A stretch of 64,000 nt of DNA from NCBI GenBank assembly GCA_902796885.1, contig CADBQY010000112.1, positions 1 to 64,000 of the forward strand. Reading direction: 5' to 3'. The translations under genes were made by a program, and so were the position numbers. This DNA is from an uncultured Planctomycetota bacterium (GTDB lineage Bacteria; Planctomycetota; Planctomycetia; Pirellulales; Thermoguttaceae). The notes beneath the pieces are model-generated. The model was not told the DNA's origin. It did no database searches and saw only the letters and a list, made by a program, of their open reading frames with translations. Shown piece after piece: positions 55,181 to 64,000 of this stretch. Within the stretch, counting starts at the first letter, position 1. Each line of letters opens with the position of its first letter.

Positions 55181-55214
55181 GTGGCAAACTCTTGTTTTTA
55201 TGGAGTTTTGCCAC
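55181..55214. repeat. AT-flanked inverted repeat
   Basis: GTGGCAAACTC (55181-55191) and GAGTTTTGCCAC (55203-55214) pair with one bulged base around an 11-base loop. Long A/T runs flank both sides. It may be a second terminator, a mobile-element end or a protein-binding site; no partner copy was seen in the window. Confidence 0.4.
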
Positions 55215-55298
55215 GTGTGACAAAAATTTTTTAAGAAAATTCGATTTCTCTTAAACGCCGCTTACGTTACTTCCGAGGCAAAGCGTTATTCTTCCGAC

Positions 55299-56444
55299 TC
55301 ATTCCGCGTTGTTCTGCGCTTCGGATTCCTGCGGCACGTTTTGAATATCGTCGGACGAAGCGGCGCCATCGGAATAGACGACGATCCGGTTGTCGACCGT
55401 CTCGACGCGGCGGTCTTCGAGGAGGATCTTTCCCGCTTCGAGTCGCGCGGCTTCGCTGCCGACGATTCCGGTGACCACGGCGGTTGTTCCGTTGAGTCTG
55501 ACGCGGATCGGCGCCAGCGGACTGACCAGCGGGCTTTGCAGAAGGCGCGTTTCAAGCTGCTGGGCCGCCGCGGCCGATTGCGTCTGTTCACGCCGTCCGT
55601 TCCGCGCCAGCGCTTCGGAAGGGATGGCCGCCGCCGGACTCGGCGCGGCGTCGGGGAGCCGCCCGCCGATGATCATCCCTTCCTCAAACGGCGCGTTTTG
55701 CGCGGCGGGAGAGGTCGCCGCGGCCGGTTCGCTCGGGACCGGGGCGTCGGCGCCGAATTCGTACCAGCGCGGGTCGATCATGAGCGCGTCGTTCGGCGAT
55801 CCGGGGAAAACGTTCCGGGGACGGGACGCGCCGTCTGTGTAGCGAGCGCTGCCGCGCATCCAGATCTGTTCGGCCGGCGGGGCGGGCTGTTCCGGTTCGG
55901 CGGAAGGCGTTTCGTGCGGCCGCGTTGCGGCGGGAACGGGCTCGGCGGGCGCCGCCGCGATCTCAGGTTCGGGCGGTTCGGCCGGGGGGAGCTGCTCGGC
56001 GAAGGGGACGGCGCTCCGCTGGAGAAGGGGGGGCGTTTCCTCTTCCTGCTGGGCGAGAGCCTGACGGCGCATATAGCGCATGATCATGAGCCTGTCGATT
56101 TCCGAGAGTTCGCCGTCCTGCGAAGTTCGTTCGGCCAGGTCGGCGAGCTCCGCGTCTTCGTCGCCGACCATTCCGATGAACCGGCCGCTGTAATCGTAGA
56201 GGGCGTTGTTCGAGAAACGGCTTTCGGGCCTGTTCGGGGTCGGGCCGAAGTAACTCCCCCGAATGCTCGTGCCGAACCGCCCCTCGACCACGCGCGGAGC
56301 GAGAATCCCCGACGCCGAGGGAACGAGGCGGCCTTCCGGCCCGACGACCGATTCGACCGAGGTTGTCTGCGCCGCCAGGGAAAACGTCAGTGTCAGAACG
56401 AACGCCGACGCGGCCGTTGTGTGAAAAAGAAGAAATTTTTTCAT
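55299..56444 (-). CDS. Exported protein with C-terminal BON-like domain
   Basis: A 381-residue protein with a signal peptide (FLLFHTTAASAFVLTLTFSLA, cut after LAAQ), a Pro/Ala-rich disordered centre and a C-terminal BON-like domain (residues about 300-365: RLLQSPLVSP, then IRVRLNGTTAVVTGIVGSEA and RLEAGKILLEDRRVETVDNR). BON domains bind phospholipids or peptidoglycan. ATG 56444 gives a clean signal peptide and is preferred to an in-frame start at 56483. It is the last gene of the minus-strand run, 75 bases after the alpha-galactosidase-like gene. An envelope role is inferred. Confidence 0.78.
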   Translation of the reverse strand: MKKFLLFHTTAASAFVLTLTFSLAAQTTSVESVVGPEGRLVPSASGILAPRVVEGRFGTSIRGSYFGPTPNRPESRFSNNALYDYSGRFIGMVGDEDAELADLAERTSQDGELSEIDRLMIMRYMRRQALAQQEEETPPLLQRSAVPFAEQLPPAEPPEPEIAAAPAEPVPAATRPHETPSAEPEQPAPPAEQIWMRGSARYTDGASRPRNVFPGSPNDALMIDPRWYEFGADAPVPSEPAAATSPAAQNAPFEEGMIIGGRLPDAAPSPAAAIPSEALARNGRREQTQSAAAAQQLETRLLQSPLVSPLAPIRVRLNGTTAVVTGIVGSEAARLEAGKILLEDRRVETVDNRIVVYSDGAASSDDIQNVPQESEAQNNAE

Positions 56445-56519
56445 CGTCTCACTCTTCCTGAATGATTCCGAACCGTTCGTCAAAATGCCGCGGAGCGCGG
56501 GCGGAAAACCGGAACGGAC

Positions 56520-58676
56520 TTAGAGCCAGTCACCCAGCTCGATATCCTGAAACTTCTGCGTGAAGGTCGCTTCTCCCGATTCTTCGGAGAGGAGCTCTTG
56601 TTCCCAGAGACGGTATCCGCCCGTCGCGGGAGGAGCGTCGCCGCCGACCGGAACCAGTCCGGCGGGGAGAGCGAAGCGGAGGACGGTCTTGTGTCCCGCG
56701 ACGACGCGCGCTTTGCCGGTCAGAACGTTCTTTTCGGCGTCCCAGCTCAGATCGACGAGATCGACCGCTCCCTGCGCGATATGACGGCTGCTCGAGAGAA
56801 AAACAGGCCGGCGCGGGTCGGCCTCGGCTATGCACATAAGACGCACGGCGCGCGGCGGAACTTCGAGGGAAAACTTCTCGCGTTTCGTGCCGAAGAATTC
56901 TCCCGTCCAGAACTCGTACAGTACGTAGTCACGCGCCGGATCGAGTCCGAGTTCGCCGAACGAGACCGAAATCTCCTTCGCCTCGTCGTCCCAGTTGAAA
57001 AGGGCGGCCGCGTTCCACGCGCCGAACGGGCGCGCCACGCGCAGATTCCAGATCGGCAGCTGCTCGAAGATGGGGTAGAGGTTCATCGGATGAACGTCGG
57101 CCGGAGGAAGGGTCTGCTGCACCAACGCGATCTTTTCGGGGGGGAGCGCCGCCAGACGGTCGCCGCTGAACGTCACCTGTCCCGGAAGCGAGACGACGGT
57201 CGCCGAGACGCGCGCCTGTTCCATTTCGAGGTCGCCGACCAGGAGAGTGTCGGGATCGGTGTAGAAGACGATGTTGTTCACGAAGACCTGGTTCAGGGTC
57301 CGCCCCCCCTGATTGAGGACGTTCTCCCATTTCACCGGCTCGTTGCAGTCGACGATGTCCGCGCCGATCCGCGCCGCGTCGGCGTAGGCGGCTTCCGGGC
57401 CGGTGTAATGCCCCTGACATGCCAGAAAGACGCTTTTCGGCCCGATCCCCCGGCGGATGGCCTCGACGGTTCGTTCGAACGGGTTGGGACAGTACGGGTC
57501 GCTCATTTGGGCCCGAATTTCCGGCTTTTCGTAGAGGTGCGCCATGTATGCCGGGCCGCCCCCCGACATGCCGTCGACTTTGAAGAACTCGTACCCCCAC
57601 TCTTTGGCGGCGACCTCGTGGATTCGGCGGATGTTGTCGAGCGCCTCGGGGACGGTCGGGTCGATGGTGTAGCGTCCCGCCCAGGTGCTGACCGGCGTGC
57701 CGTCCGGATGGTGGAGAAACCAGTTCTTGTGGGCGAGGTAGAACGTCTCGTCCCCCGTTCCGTAGGGCACGGTCCAGAGCCCGGGACGGAATCCGAGCGC
57801 GCGGATATCGTCGGCGAGTTTTTTCATCCCCTCGGGAAACTGGTCGGCGTTCGGTTCCAGATCGAGATTGTGGAACTTGCTGACCGGCAGGGAGTCGGAA
57901 TTCGCCTGCCACGATTCGATCGACCAGTATTTCATTCCGAACGGCTGGAAGTATTCTTTTCCCAGGCGCGCCTCGGCCAGGTTGTCTTCGGCGGTCGCCT
58001 TGTCGAAGTAGACGTTCCACGACATCCAGCCGGTCGGCGGGACGGGGCACCGGCTTCGGTCGATCGGCGTGTAGTACGGCACGTAGCGCGTTTTGAAATA
58101 GTCGGGTTCGACGTTCAGCGATAGGGACGCTTCTTCGCTCTTGGCGATTTCGCAGACCGCGCGGAAGTGATAGACGCCGTCCCCCCGATCGGTCAGACGG
58201 CATTCCGTTCCGCCCAGAATCTGAAACGCGAGGTCCTTTTCCCGCGCGAAGAGCGTGTCGCAAAGAGCCGAGTCGGCCGGACCGCTCCCCAGCGAAAGGA
58301 CGCGCCCGCCCCCTTTCGGCGCCGTTTGGCAGGCGAAACTGTCGCGCGGGAATTCGATCCGCCCTTCGAACGTGAGTTTTCCCTCGTAGAATTGTCTCGT
58401 TCGGTGATGGACCAGGAGGGTCAGGCGTTCGCCGTTTTCCTGAAGGGTGAGATACCCCTGAACCGATCCCCACGGATCGATCAGCGCCAGACGGTTGCCG
58501 ACGCCGTCCTGCGGCGGAGCGACCCGCCAGCGGCCGTCTTCGTTTTCAAACGAAAGAGTCCCCTGAACGGCGACGGGATAATTCTTGCTGCGGATCGCCA
58601 GAAGAGAGGCCGCCTCGTCGTAGGTGACCGCCCACCGGTTGAGGGCAAAACTTAAAAGGAGGACAACGGGCAACAT
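56520..58676 (-). CDS. GH36/GH27-like alpha-galactosidase family glycoside hydrolase
   Basis: The 718 residues have a short signal-like N-terminus (LPVVLLLSFALN), a beta-sandwich of about 200 residues, then a TIM barrel starting at PPTGWMSWNVYFDKATAED. The expected nucleophile is the Asp in YEFFKVDGMSGG (near residue 364) and the acid/base candidate lies in GADIVDCNEP (near residue 441). A C-terminal beta domain completes the fold. The overall pattern fits exported melibiase-type enzymes acting on alpha-galactosyl groups in plant or host glycans, but the exact subfamily and linkage are not certain. It begins 8 bases after the ParA gene, an odd operon partner. Confidence 0.87.
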   Translation of the reverse strand: MLPVVLLLSFALNRWAVTYDEAASLLAIRSKNYPVAVQGTLSFENEDGRWRVAPPQDGVGNRLALIDPWGSVQGYLTLQENGERLTLLVHHRTRQFYEGKLTFEGRIEFPRDSFACQTAPKGGGRVLSLGSGPADSALCDTLFAREKDLAFQILGGTECRLTDRGDGVYHFRAVCEIAKSEEASLSLNVEPDYFKTRYVPYYTPIDRSRCPVPPTGWMSWNVYFDKATAEDNLAEARLGKEYFQPFGMKYWSIESWQANSDSLPVSKFHNLDLEPNADQFPEGMKKLADDIRALGFRPGLWTVPYGTGDETFYLAHKNWFLHHPDGTPVSTWAGRYTIDPTVPEALDNIRRIHEVAAKEWGYEFFKVDGMSGGGPAYMAHLYEKPEIRAQMSDPYCPNPFERTVEAIRRGIGPKSVFLACQGHYTGPEAAYADAARIGADIVDCNEPVKWENVLNQGGRTLNQVFVNNIVFYTDPDTLLVGDLEMEQARVSATVVSLPGQVTFSGDRLAALPPEKIALVQQTLPPADVHPMNLYPIFEQLPIWNLRVARPFGAWNAAALFNWDDEAKEISVSFGELGLDPARDYVLYEFWTGEFFGTKREKFSLEVPPRAVRLMCIAEADPRRPVFLSSSRHIAQGAVDLVDLSWDAEKNVLTGKARVVAGHKTVLRFALPAGLVPVGGDAPPATGGYRLWEQELLSEESGEATFTQKFQDIELGDWL

Positions 58677-58684
58677 GGTCTACC

Positions 58685-59662
58685 TCAGTCGATTTCCATG
58701 GAAAGCGGGTTCGGGGCGAAATAACTGACCGACGGTTCGGCGGGATCGATTTTTCCTTCCGCCGTTTCGGCGCCGTTCGGCGCGGGCTTTTCGGGCGCGG
58801 GAGGCTCTTTTCGGGGGGCGGACTTGTTCTTGTTCCGCGCGGCGAACTCCCGTTTACACCCGTCGACCTCGGCGGCCAGATCGGCGTAGTCGTCGGCGCC
58901 GTTCGATTTGGGGTCGTAGTCGAAGATCGACTGACCGAAACTCGGCGCTTCGGCAAGGCGGATGTTTCGGCGGATTTTGGTGCGGTAGATCTCCGCCCCC
59001 GCCCACGGCGAGCCGGGGTTGCGCTCTTTTTCTTCGGCGAAGAAGTTGCGTATATCGTTTGAAACTTCGCGCGCCAGCGTCGTTCCCGCGTCGTAGAGAC
59101 AGAAGACGACTCCCGAAAGACGAAGCGCCGGATGGTCGAGCCGGGTGGCGACCAGCTTGATCGTCTGTAAAAGTTTGCCGAGTCCGTGCAGCGCCAGAAA
59201 ATGCGGCTGAAGGGGAATGATGATCTCTTCGGCGGCGGTCAGCGCGTTGATCGTCAGAACCCCCAGCGAAGGGGGGCAGTCGATGATCCGATAGTCGTAG
59301 GGCGCGCCGTCGGGAGCGGTTTGCTCGGCGGCGAGTTTTCCGCGCAAGATCCGTTCGCGGCCGATCTCGCCCGCCAGTTCGACTTCGGCGCCCGCCAGGT
59401 CGAGCTGCGAGGGGGCGACCCAGAGGCGCGCGGCCGCGTTCCGACTGACCGAGGCGACCGACGCGTCGCCGGTCATCACGTCGTAGACCGACGGCGCGCC
59501 GGCGGTCGGCTCGATCCCCAGATAGAGCGAGGCGTGGGCCTGCGGGTCCATGTCGATCAGAAGAACCCGTTTTCCGCGGCGCGCGAGCGCCGCGGCCAGG
59601 TTGACCGAGGTGGTGGTCTTGCCGACCCCCCCTTTTTGATTCATGATCGCGATAGTGCGCAT
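58685..59662 (-). CDS. Orphan ParA/Soj-family ATPase
   Basis: A 325-residue cytoplasmic ATPase with the deviant Walker [10 protein letters not shown], the switch segment [12 protein letters not shown] and the IIDCPPSLG motif, all of the ParA/Soj family. These proteins position DNA or large cargo by binding non-specific DNA. The family core ends near residue 260; a Lys/Pro/Glu-rich tail of about 65 residues follows. No parB or parS was seen, so it may segregate something other than the chromosome, or parB lies outside. It sits between the CCA-adding enzyme gene (28 bases) and the alpha-galactosidase-like gene (8 bases). Confidence 0.9.
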   Translation of the reverse strand: MRTIAIMNQKGGVGKTTTSVNLAAALARRGKRVLLIDMDPQAHASLYLGIEPTAGAPSVYDVMTGDASVASVSRNAAARLWVAPSQLDLAGAEVELAGEIGRERILRGKLAAEQTAPDGAPYDYRIIDCPPSLGVLTINALTAAEEIIIPLQPHFLALHGLGKLLQTIKLVATRLDHPALRLSGVVFCLYDAGTTLAREVSNDIRNFFAEEKERNPGSPWAGAEIYRTKIRRNIRLAEAPSFGQSIFDYDPKSNGADDYADLAAEVDGCKREFAARNKNKSAPRKEPPAPEKPAPNGAETAEGKIDPAEPSVSYFAPNPLSMEID

Positions 59663-59690
59663 CGGTCGTTCCAGACTCCCTTTTATCTTT

Positions 59691-61121
59691 TTACTTTACC
59701 AATCCGTGCGATTTGAGCCACTCGAGCCCTTCGGCGGCCGTCGCGAACGCGCCGTCGATCTGCGCGCCGTAGGCGGCGCGCAGAATCCGCCCCATTTCCG
59801 GGCCCGGCGCGACGCCGAGCGGGATGAGGTCGCGTCCGTTGACAAGCTGCGCCGGCTTTTTGTCGGCCACGTTCGCCTCGTGCGCGGTTTGGAGCCAATC
59901 GTCGGCGCGGAATCGGATGTTCCGCACTTCCGCCGCCGGGGGGAAACATCCGAGCGCGTCGCTCTGACAGAGAGCCACCCAGAGACGGAGCGAGGCGGGT
60001 TCCAATTTACACGCCAGACGGCGAACCGCCTTCGGAGTCGGCGCGCCCAACATGTGGTGTACCACAATCATATGTTCCCGAACCAGGGGGAGGACCATTT
60101 CGACCACCAGGTTCGGCGCCTTCATCGACTCGAGGAAGGCGCGGGCCGGTTTGACTCCCTGCTCGGCGTGTCCGTGCGAGCGGATCACCCCCTCGGCGTC
60201 GCGGCGCGTGGTGAGCGGTTTGCCGAAATCGTGGGCCAGGGCGGCGAACATCAGAACGGTCTGTTCGGTCTCCGAGAACGGTTCGCCCGCCTCCCGGGCC
60301 TTTTCGATCGCTTTGCGCGCCTCGTTGCAGACCAGGGCGGTGTGCGTCCAGACGTTTCCTTCGGGATGCCATTTCGGGTTTTGCGGAGTTTCGGCCAGCG
60401 CGGCCAGTTCGGGGAACGCGCCGATCCATCCCGACTCTTTCAGAACGTCGAGCCCCATCGAAGGGTATTTTCCCCGGAGCGCCCACTTGCGCCATTCGTC
60501 GTAGATCCGTTCTTTCGAGAGGGTCGGGAATTCGTTCAGCACTTCCCGGCAGTACTCCAGGGTGACGCTTTCCATCGTAAAGCCGAACCGCGCGGCGAAC
60601 TGCATCCCGCGCAGCACGCGCAGGGGGTCGTCTTTGAACCGCGCGCTCGGCGCGCGAAGGATTTTCTTTTCGAGGTCGGCCCGCCCGTTATAGGGATCGA
60701 TGAGGGTGCCGTCCCGGCGCATTCCGATCGCGTTGACGGTAAAATCGCGGCGGGCGAACGCCTCGTCGTAACCGAGATGCGGCTCGGTGTCGATTTCGAA
60801 CCCTTTATGCCCGACTCCGTTTTTCGACTCGCGGCGCGGGAGCGAGACGTCGATTTCGAAACGTTTGGCCCCGTCGCGGCCGCTCACCTTCAGGACGCCG
60901 AACGCCTGCCCCACCAGGCCGACCCGAAAGTGAGGTCGGAGAATCTCGGCGATCCGCGCGTACGAAAGCCCGTAGACTTCCAGATCGACGTCCCGGTCGG
61001 GCGGGTTTTTCAGAAGATGGTCGCGTACCGCTCCGCCGACCGCCAGGACGTCGCGCGCGCCCCCCTCTTCGAGAAGGGAGACGATCCGGAGAATGGTCGG
61101 GGTAAAGATGTCGGAGAGCAT
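59691..61121 (-). CDS. cca: CCA tRNA nucleotidyltransferase/poly(A) polymerase family protein with HD domain
   Basis: Adds or repairs the 3' CCA of tRNAs. The 476 residues begin with the class II nucleotidyltransferase motif [20 protein letters not shown], the [12 protein letters not shown] signature, the [15 protein letters not shown] segment and, after a helical neck, an HD phosphohydrolase domain ([13 protein letters not shown] and REHMIVVHH). The HD domain is common in bacterial CCA enzymes, while poly(A) polymerases share the head domain, so the activity is not fully settled. The tRNA-Gln in this window lacks an encoded CCA, which makes a CCA enzyme necessary. Confidence 0.9.
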   Translation of the reverse strand: MLSDIFTPTILRIVSLLEEGGARDVLAVGGAVRDHLLKNPPDRDVDLEVYGLSYARIAEILRPHFRVGLVGQAFGVLKVSGRDGAKRFEIDVSLPRRESKNGVGHKGFEIDTEPHLGYDEAFARRDFTVNAIGMRRDGTLIDPYNGRADLEKKILRAPSARFKDDPLRVLRGMQFAARFGFTMESVTLEYCREVLNEFPTLSKERIYDEWRKWALRGKYPSMGLDVLKESGWIGAFPELAALAETPQNPKWHPEGNVWTHTALVCNEARKAIEKAREAGEPFSETEQTVLMFAALAHDFGKPLTTRRDAEGVIRSHGHAEQGVKPARAFLESMKAPNLVVEMVLPLVREHMIVVHHMLGAPTPKAVRRLACKLEPASLRLWVALCQSDALGCFPPAAEVRNIRFRADDWLQTAHEANVADKKPAQLVNGRDLIPLGVAPGPEMGRILRAAYGAQIDGAFATAAEGLEWLKSHGLVK

Positions 61122-61352
61122 ACGTTCGTTCTTTCAGGGACCGATAATCCGCCGCGGATCTGCCGGGCGGCCGATTGTATAATATAGCGTAAATAGAGAG
61201 CCTCTGCAAGCGCCAATCGTTTCTCGCGCCCGGCGCGGCGCGGTGCCGAAAACGACGCCGGAATCGGAAAAAGAGCCCGGCCGGAGGGGGAGAGGGAGAA
61301 AGAACGCGTCGGCCGCTCTTTCCCGCGTTTTTCGCGCCGCTTGGCGAAAGAT

Positions 61353-61988
61353 CTATCGGATAAAGTTCGTTGCCAGACGGACCTCTTCCTGACGGGGAAG
61401 GGGGATCCCCGCCTTTTCGCCCGCCTCGATCAGCTTTAAAAGCCAGGCCATATTCCGGCCGAGCGCGCGCATGATCTGGAGCCCCTCGGCGTCGCGGCGA
61501 ACTTCGTCGGGGAAATTGCCGTGAACCATATTCCAGTAGCGCGAGGGAACGAGCGGCATCTGCTGGTGCAGAAAATACTTGTTCATCTGGTCCAACGCCG
61601 ACGTCGTTCCCGCCCGCCGCGCCGAGACGACCGCCGCGGCCGGCTTAAAACGAAACGGGTGGGGGTCGAAGGCCGAGGCCGAAAAGAAGACGCGGTCCAT
61701 AAAGCTCATCATCGAGCCGTTCATTCCGGCGAAGTAGACGGGGGAACCGAAGACGAAACCGTCGAATCCGGCGGCCAGTTCGACGAACTCGTTCACTTTG
61801 TCGTCAAAGACGCACCTCTTTTTTTGCCGGCATTGATAGCAGCCGACGCACCCGCCGATCGGCTCGGTCCCGATCCAGAAAAAATCGGAAGCGATCTCTT
61901 CGCCGGAAAGCGCCGCGGCGACCTCGGCCAGCGCGGCGGCGGTACATCCGTTTCGGCGGGGGCTTCCGTTGACAAGGAGGACTTTCAT
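61353..61988 (-). CDS. NADPH-dependent FMN reductase-like flavoprotein with Cys motif
   Basis: The 211 residues start KVLLVNGSPRRNG, the FMN phosphate-binding loop of the flavodoxin-like reductases, followed by a Cys motif CVGCYQCRQKKRC (residues about 48-60) as in iron-sulfur flavoproteins and related oxidoreductases, and GFVFGSPVYFAGMNGSMMSF. The Cys spacing resembles that of iron-sulfur flavoproteins, but whether it binds a cluster is not known. ATG 61988 is chosen by homology and by its AAGGAGG-like upstream sequence. It is the last gene of a four-gene flavoprotein cluster. Confidence 0.85.
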   Translation of the reverse strand: MKVLLVNGSPRRNGCTAAALAEVAAALSGEEIASDFFWIGTEPIGGCVGCYQCRQKKRCVFDDKVNEFVELAAGFDGFVFGSPVYFAGMNGSMMSFMDRVFFSASAFDPHPFRFKPAAAVVSARRAGTTSALDQMNKYFLHQQMPLVPSRYWNMVHGNFPDEVRRDAEGLQIMRALGRNMAWLLKLIEAGEKAGIPLPRQEEVRLATNFIR

Positions 61989-62035
61989 TTGGCGTTCGGG
62001 GTTTTGTTCCGGTTCGGAAAGAGAAAGCGCGCCGC

Positions 62036-62512
62036 TTACAGCCACTTCGCCGCCCAGGCGCCCAGGTCGCTCCCCAAAGCGCTCCCCGGGAAACGCTTCC
62101 CTTCCGGAACGTCGGCGCCGGGCGCGAGTTCTTTCAGATTCTTCGACGTTTCGCCGAGCCCCGAACCGCCGCTGGTGGCGAACGGAACGATCGTCTTGCC
62201 GGTAAAATCGTAAGCTTCGACGAACGTGTCGACGATCGACGGTTCGCGGTACCACCAGACGGGGAACCCGATAAAGACGACGTCGTACGAGGCCATGTCG
62301 GCGACCTTCGCGGCGATCGCCGGACGCGAGGCGCGGTCGGCCATCTCGACGGAACTGCGGCTCGATTTATTCATCCAGTTCAGGTCGGCGTTTGTGTAGG
62401 GGGTTTCCGGCTTGATTTCGAAAAGGTCCGCCTCGATCGACTCGGCCAGCCGTTTGGCCACCGCCGCCGTCACCCCGCTCGCGCTGAAATACGCCACCAA
62501 TGCTTTTACCAT
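62036..62512 (-). CDS. Flavodoxin-like electron carrier (cytoplasmic)
   Basis: The 158 residues begin KALVAYFSASGVTAAVAK, the flavodoxin FMN loop, and continue with DLFEIKPETPYTNADLNWM, VVFIGFPVWWYREPSI and IVPFATSGGSGLGE, as in the longer flavodoxin/NAD(P)H-oxidoreductase-associated group found in gut anaerobes. It would carry electrons to an unknown partner. ATG 62512 is taken because the 30 residues encoded upstream are not family-like. It lies 47 bases before the FMN reductase gene. Confidence 0.88.
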   Translation of the reverse strand: MVKALVAYFSASGVTAAVAKRLAESIEADLFEIKPETPYTNADLNWMNKSSRSSVEMADRASRPAIAAKVADMASYDVVFIGFPVWWYREPSIVDTFVEAYDFTGKTIVPFATSGGSGLGETSKNLKELAPGADVPEGKRFPGSALGSDLGAWAAKWL

Positions 62513-62685
62513 CGTAAACTGCTCCTTCGCATTTGATCTGTCGTTCGCGTCAAAAACCGCTCTCGGCGCCGAAAAAGCGGAGAGAGCGGGCGTCTGTTCC
62601 AATTATAGGAGGAAGCGGAGCAAAAAACAACACCGCTGTCTCTTGTTGAGGACGGGCCGATTCTTCCGGTCGGGCCGCGGACGCG

Positions 62686-63528
62686 TCATTCGGCGGCGTC
62701 CGGAGCCGATTCCGCGGCCGGCCCGGCCGATTCGCTCTCCCGGCTCTCTCCAAAGTCGAACCCTTCCGAAGTTTCAATGTCGGAAACCCAGTCGTCGATC
62801 CAGGCGTCGAGCCGGTCCGGCTCGCGCTGGCAGACCGAACCGGTGAGGGCCAGCCCGGCAGTCTTCGCGCCGTCGACGACCGCCGTCCCGGCGACGACCG
62901 CCGCTCCGGGACAGGCCGCGGCGAGCTTCTTGTCGAAAGCCGAAAAACCGGAACCCTCGTGCGTGTTAAACGGAACGAGCGTTCGTCCGGCGAGAGCGTC
63001 GGCGTTCTCTTCGAAGAATGTGTACATGATCATCGGCCAGTCGCCCCACCAGACCGGGGCTCCGACAAAGATAACGTCGTACGCCGTCAGGTCGGGGGCC
63101 GGACCGACGTATGGGGGACGAACCTTTTTGGCCTGTTCCGTCTTTGCCATTTCGGTCAGCTTGTCATAGTCTTCCGTCGGGTATTCGTCGTTCGCCGGCA
63201 CGACCTCAAAGGTGTCGGCGCCGGTCTTTGCGGCGATCTTTTCCGCCAGAATCGCGGTGTTCCCCTTGTCGATCTTCCCGACCTTGTATTGCTCGCCGGC
63301 GCGGGAGAAATAGACGACCAGCGTTTTGACGCGCTTCCCGGCTTTCTTCGCGTCGGCGCCTTTTTCCGCCGCCGCTTCGGCCGAATCGTTCTTCCCGAGT
63401 TGGATCACCTTCTCGCCGTTCACGTCCACCTCGGCTTCGTAAGAAACGTCGCAGCCGGTCAGGAGGAAGCCCCCTAAAAGCGCGGCGCAGCAGAGAAGCG
63501 ATTTGCGTAAAAATGAGTAACGGTTCAT
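62686..63528 (-). CDS. Lipoprotein-anchored flavodoxin
   Basis: The 280 residues start with a signal ending in the lipobox LLTGC (Cys at residue about 26), then a linker and a flavodoxin domain (residues about 68-240). The domain has TLVVYFSRAGEQYKVGKIDK, FEVVPANDEYPTEDYDKL, DVIFVGAPVWWGDWPMIM and TLVPFNTHEGSGFS; a Ser/Glu/Ala-rich tail follows. The lipobox predicts export and lipid anchoring, so FMN or its electrons would have to be handled outside the cytoplasm. It is the second gene in the cluster, between a flavodoxin cut by the window edge and a shorter cytoplasmic flavodoxin. Confidence 0.87.
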   Translation of the reverse strand: MNRYSFLRKSLLCCAALLGGFLLTGCDVSYEAEVDVNGEKVIQLGKNDSAEAAAEKGADAKKAGKRVKTLVVYFSRAGEQYKVGKIDKGNTAILAEKIAAKTGADTFEVVPANDEYPTEDYDKLTEMAKTEQAKKVRPPYVGPAPDLTAYDVIFVGAPVWWGDWPMIMYTFFEENADALAGRTLVPFNTHEGSGFSAFDKKLAAACPGAAVVAGTAVVDGAKTAGLALTGSVCQREPDRLDAWIDDWVSDIETSEGFDFGESRESESAGPAAESAPDAAE

Positions 63529-63571
63529 CAATGTTCCCCTTTCTAAGCCCGCGGCCGGCGCGGGCGCGGCA

Positions 63572-64000
63572 TTAAAGTTCCAGCCCGGCGAGCCAGGCTT
63601 TGATTTTGTTTTCGACCGATTCGGGCGCGCGCAGAACTTCCGAGCCCAAAATAGCGATTCCCTCTCCGACCGCCGCGCCGGGACAGAAACGGACCAAGTC
63701 GCGCCGGCTCGATCCCAGACCGCTCCCTTCGTGGGTCATCAGACCCCAGACGCGCTTTCCCGTAAAGTCGAGTTTTTCCAGGAGCGAAAAGACCGGATAG
63801 GGATAGGTGCCCCACCAGCAGGGGCCGCAGACGAAAATGTTGTCATACGCGGCGACGTCGTCCAGGTACGCTTTCAGCGCCGGGCGCGCGTCGGCCGCCT
63901 TTTCGGCCTTCGCCTCTTCGGTGCAGGTGTTGTAATCTTCGGAATACGGTTTGACCGTCTCGACCTCAAAGAGGTCGCCGCCGACCGACTTTTGGATCAG
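63572..64000 (-). CDS. Flavodoxin-like protein, 5' end outside the window
   Basis: The visible 142 residues at the right edge begin LIQKSVGGDLFEVETVKPY and continue DYNTCTEEAKAEKAADARPAL, NIFVCGPCWWGTYPYPVFSL, and VWGLMTHEGSGLGSSRRDLV, ending LAGLEL. These segments match the same flavodoxin family as the two downstream genes. The FMN loop and N-terminus are beyond the window, so location (cytoplasmic or lipoprotein) is unknown. It lies 43 bases upstream of the lipoprotein flavodoxin gene. Confidence 0.85.
   Translation of the reverse strand: MIQKSVGGDLFEVETVKPYSEDYNTCTEEAKAEKAADARPALKAYLDDVAAYDNIFVCGPCWWGTYPYPVFSLLEKLDFTGKRVWGLMTHEGSGLGSSRRDLVRFCPGAAVGEGIAILGSEVLRAPESVENKIKAWLAGLEL

Noticed and set aside
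55181-55214. Inverted repeat as an insertion-sequence end
   Set aside because: No transposase remnant, target-site duplication or second copy was seen in the window; kept only as an inverted repeat.

Overview
The window looks like chromosomal DNA of a GC-rich planctomycete, probably an anaerobic or gut-associated member of the Pirellulales lineage. The main reasons are a 1444-residue surface protein with an ELERRELLAV motif (the planctomycete LEPxxLL-type signature) followed by SdrD-B-like and FG-GAP-like repeats, very large exported proteins of unknown function, EF-hand-like motifs in an envelope protein, a C25-type exported peptidase, flagellar export genes, and weak or absent Shine-Dalgarno sequences at many starts. 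The taxon is an inference from gene content. No rRNA genes, insertion sequences, phage genes or CRISPR arrays were seen.

Left part (1-12,600). A minus-strand housekeeping run (a YchF-like GTPase, a double ACT protein, a PFL/UPF0210 protein, a stand-alone CoaB domain, valS, tgt) faces an enolase-superfamily gene and a PduO-type cobalamin adenosyltransferase. A 656-base gene-free stretch with hairpins and an intrinsic terminator precedes a MerR/excisionase-type HTH protein fused to a degenerate receiver domain. A polyprenyl diphosphate synthase follows.

Middle-left (12,700-31,600). A compact plus-strand operon encodes a catalytically dead alpha/beta-hydrolase-like protein, then FliN, FliO, FliP, FliQ, FliR and an FlhB that lacks its autocleaving cytoplasmic domain. 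Next come two overlapping genes for giant membrane-anchored exported proteins (1182 and 2241 residues). These look like three related modules, two of them fused. They converge on a VWA-domain membrane protein, which is preceded by a basic/acidic protein with a 15-residue tandem repeat.

Middle-right (31,600-50,000). This holds the large SdrD-like surface protein and an exported WD40 protein (minus strand); a MacAB-type efflux operon whose adaptor carries four EF-hand-like motifs; EttA and a small companion; tRNA-Gln(CUG); a CTP synthase whose glutaminase nucleophile Cys is replaced by Ala; rhamnulokinase; a beta-barrel protein; and a Gly/Met-rich exported protein.

Right part (50,000-64,000). 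Here are a CYTH protein, a plus-strand run of three exported proteins ending in a C25 peptidase, a small gene with an abrupt fall in GC, and a minus-strand run (CCA-adding enzyme family, an orphan ParA, a GH36/27-like alpha-galactosidase, a BON-domain exported protein). The window ends in a cluster of four flavodoxin/FMN-reductase genes, one of them a lipoprotein; the last is cut by the window edge.

A recurring theme is recognisable enzymes or switches that have lost key residues: CTP synthase Cys to Ala, hydrolase triad loss, an enolase-superfamily KxK replaced by RVE, a receiver without its acidic pair, and FlhB without its NPTH domain. These, the two non-coding RNA candidates and the giant three-module proteins are the most promising leads.
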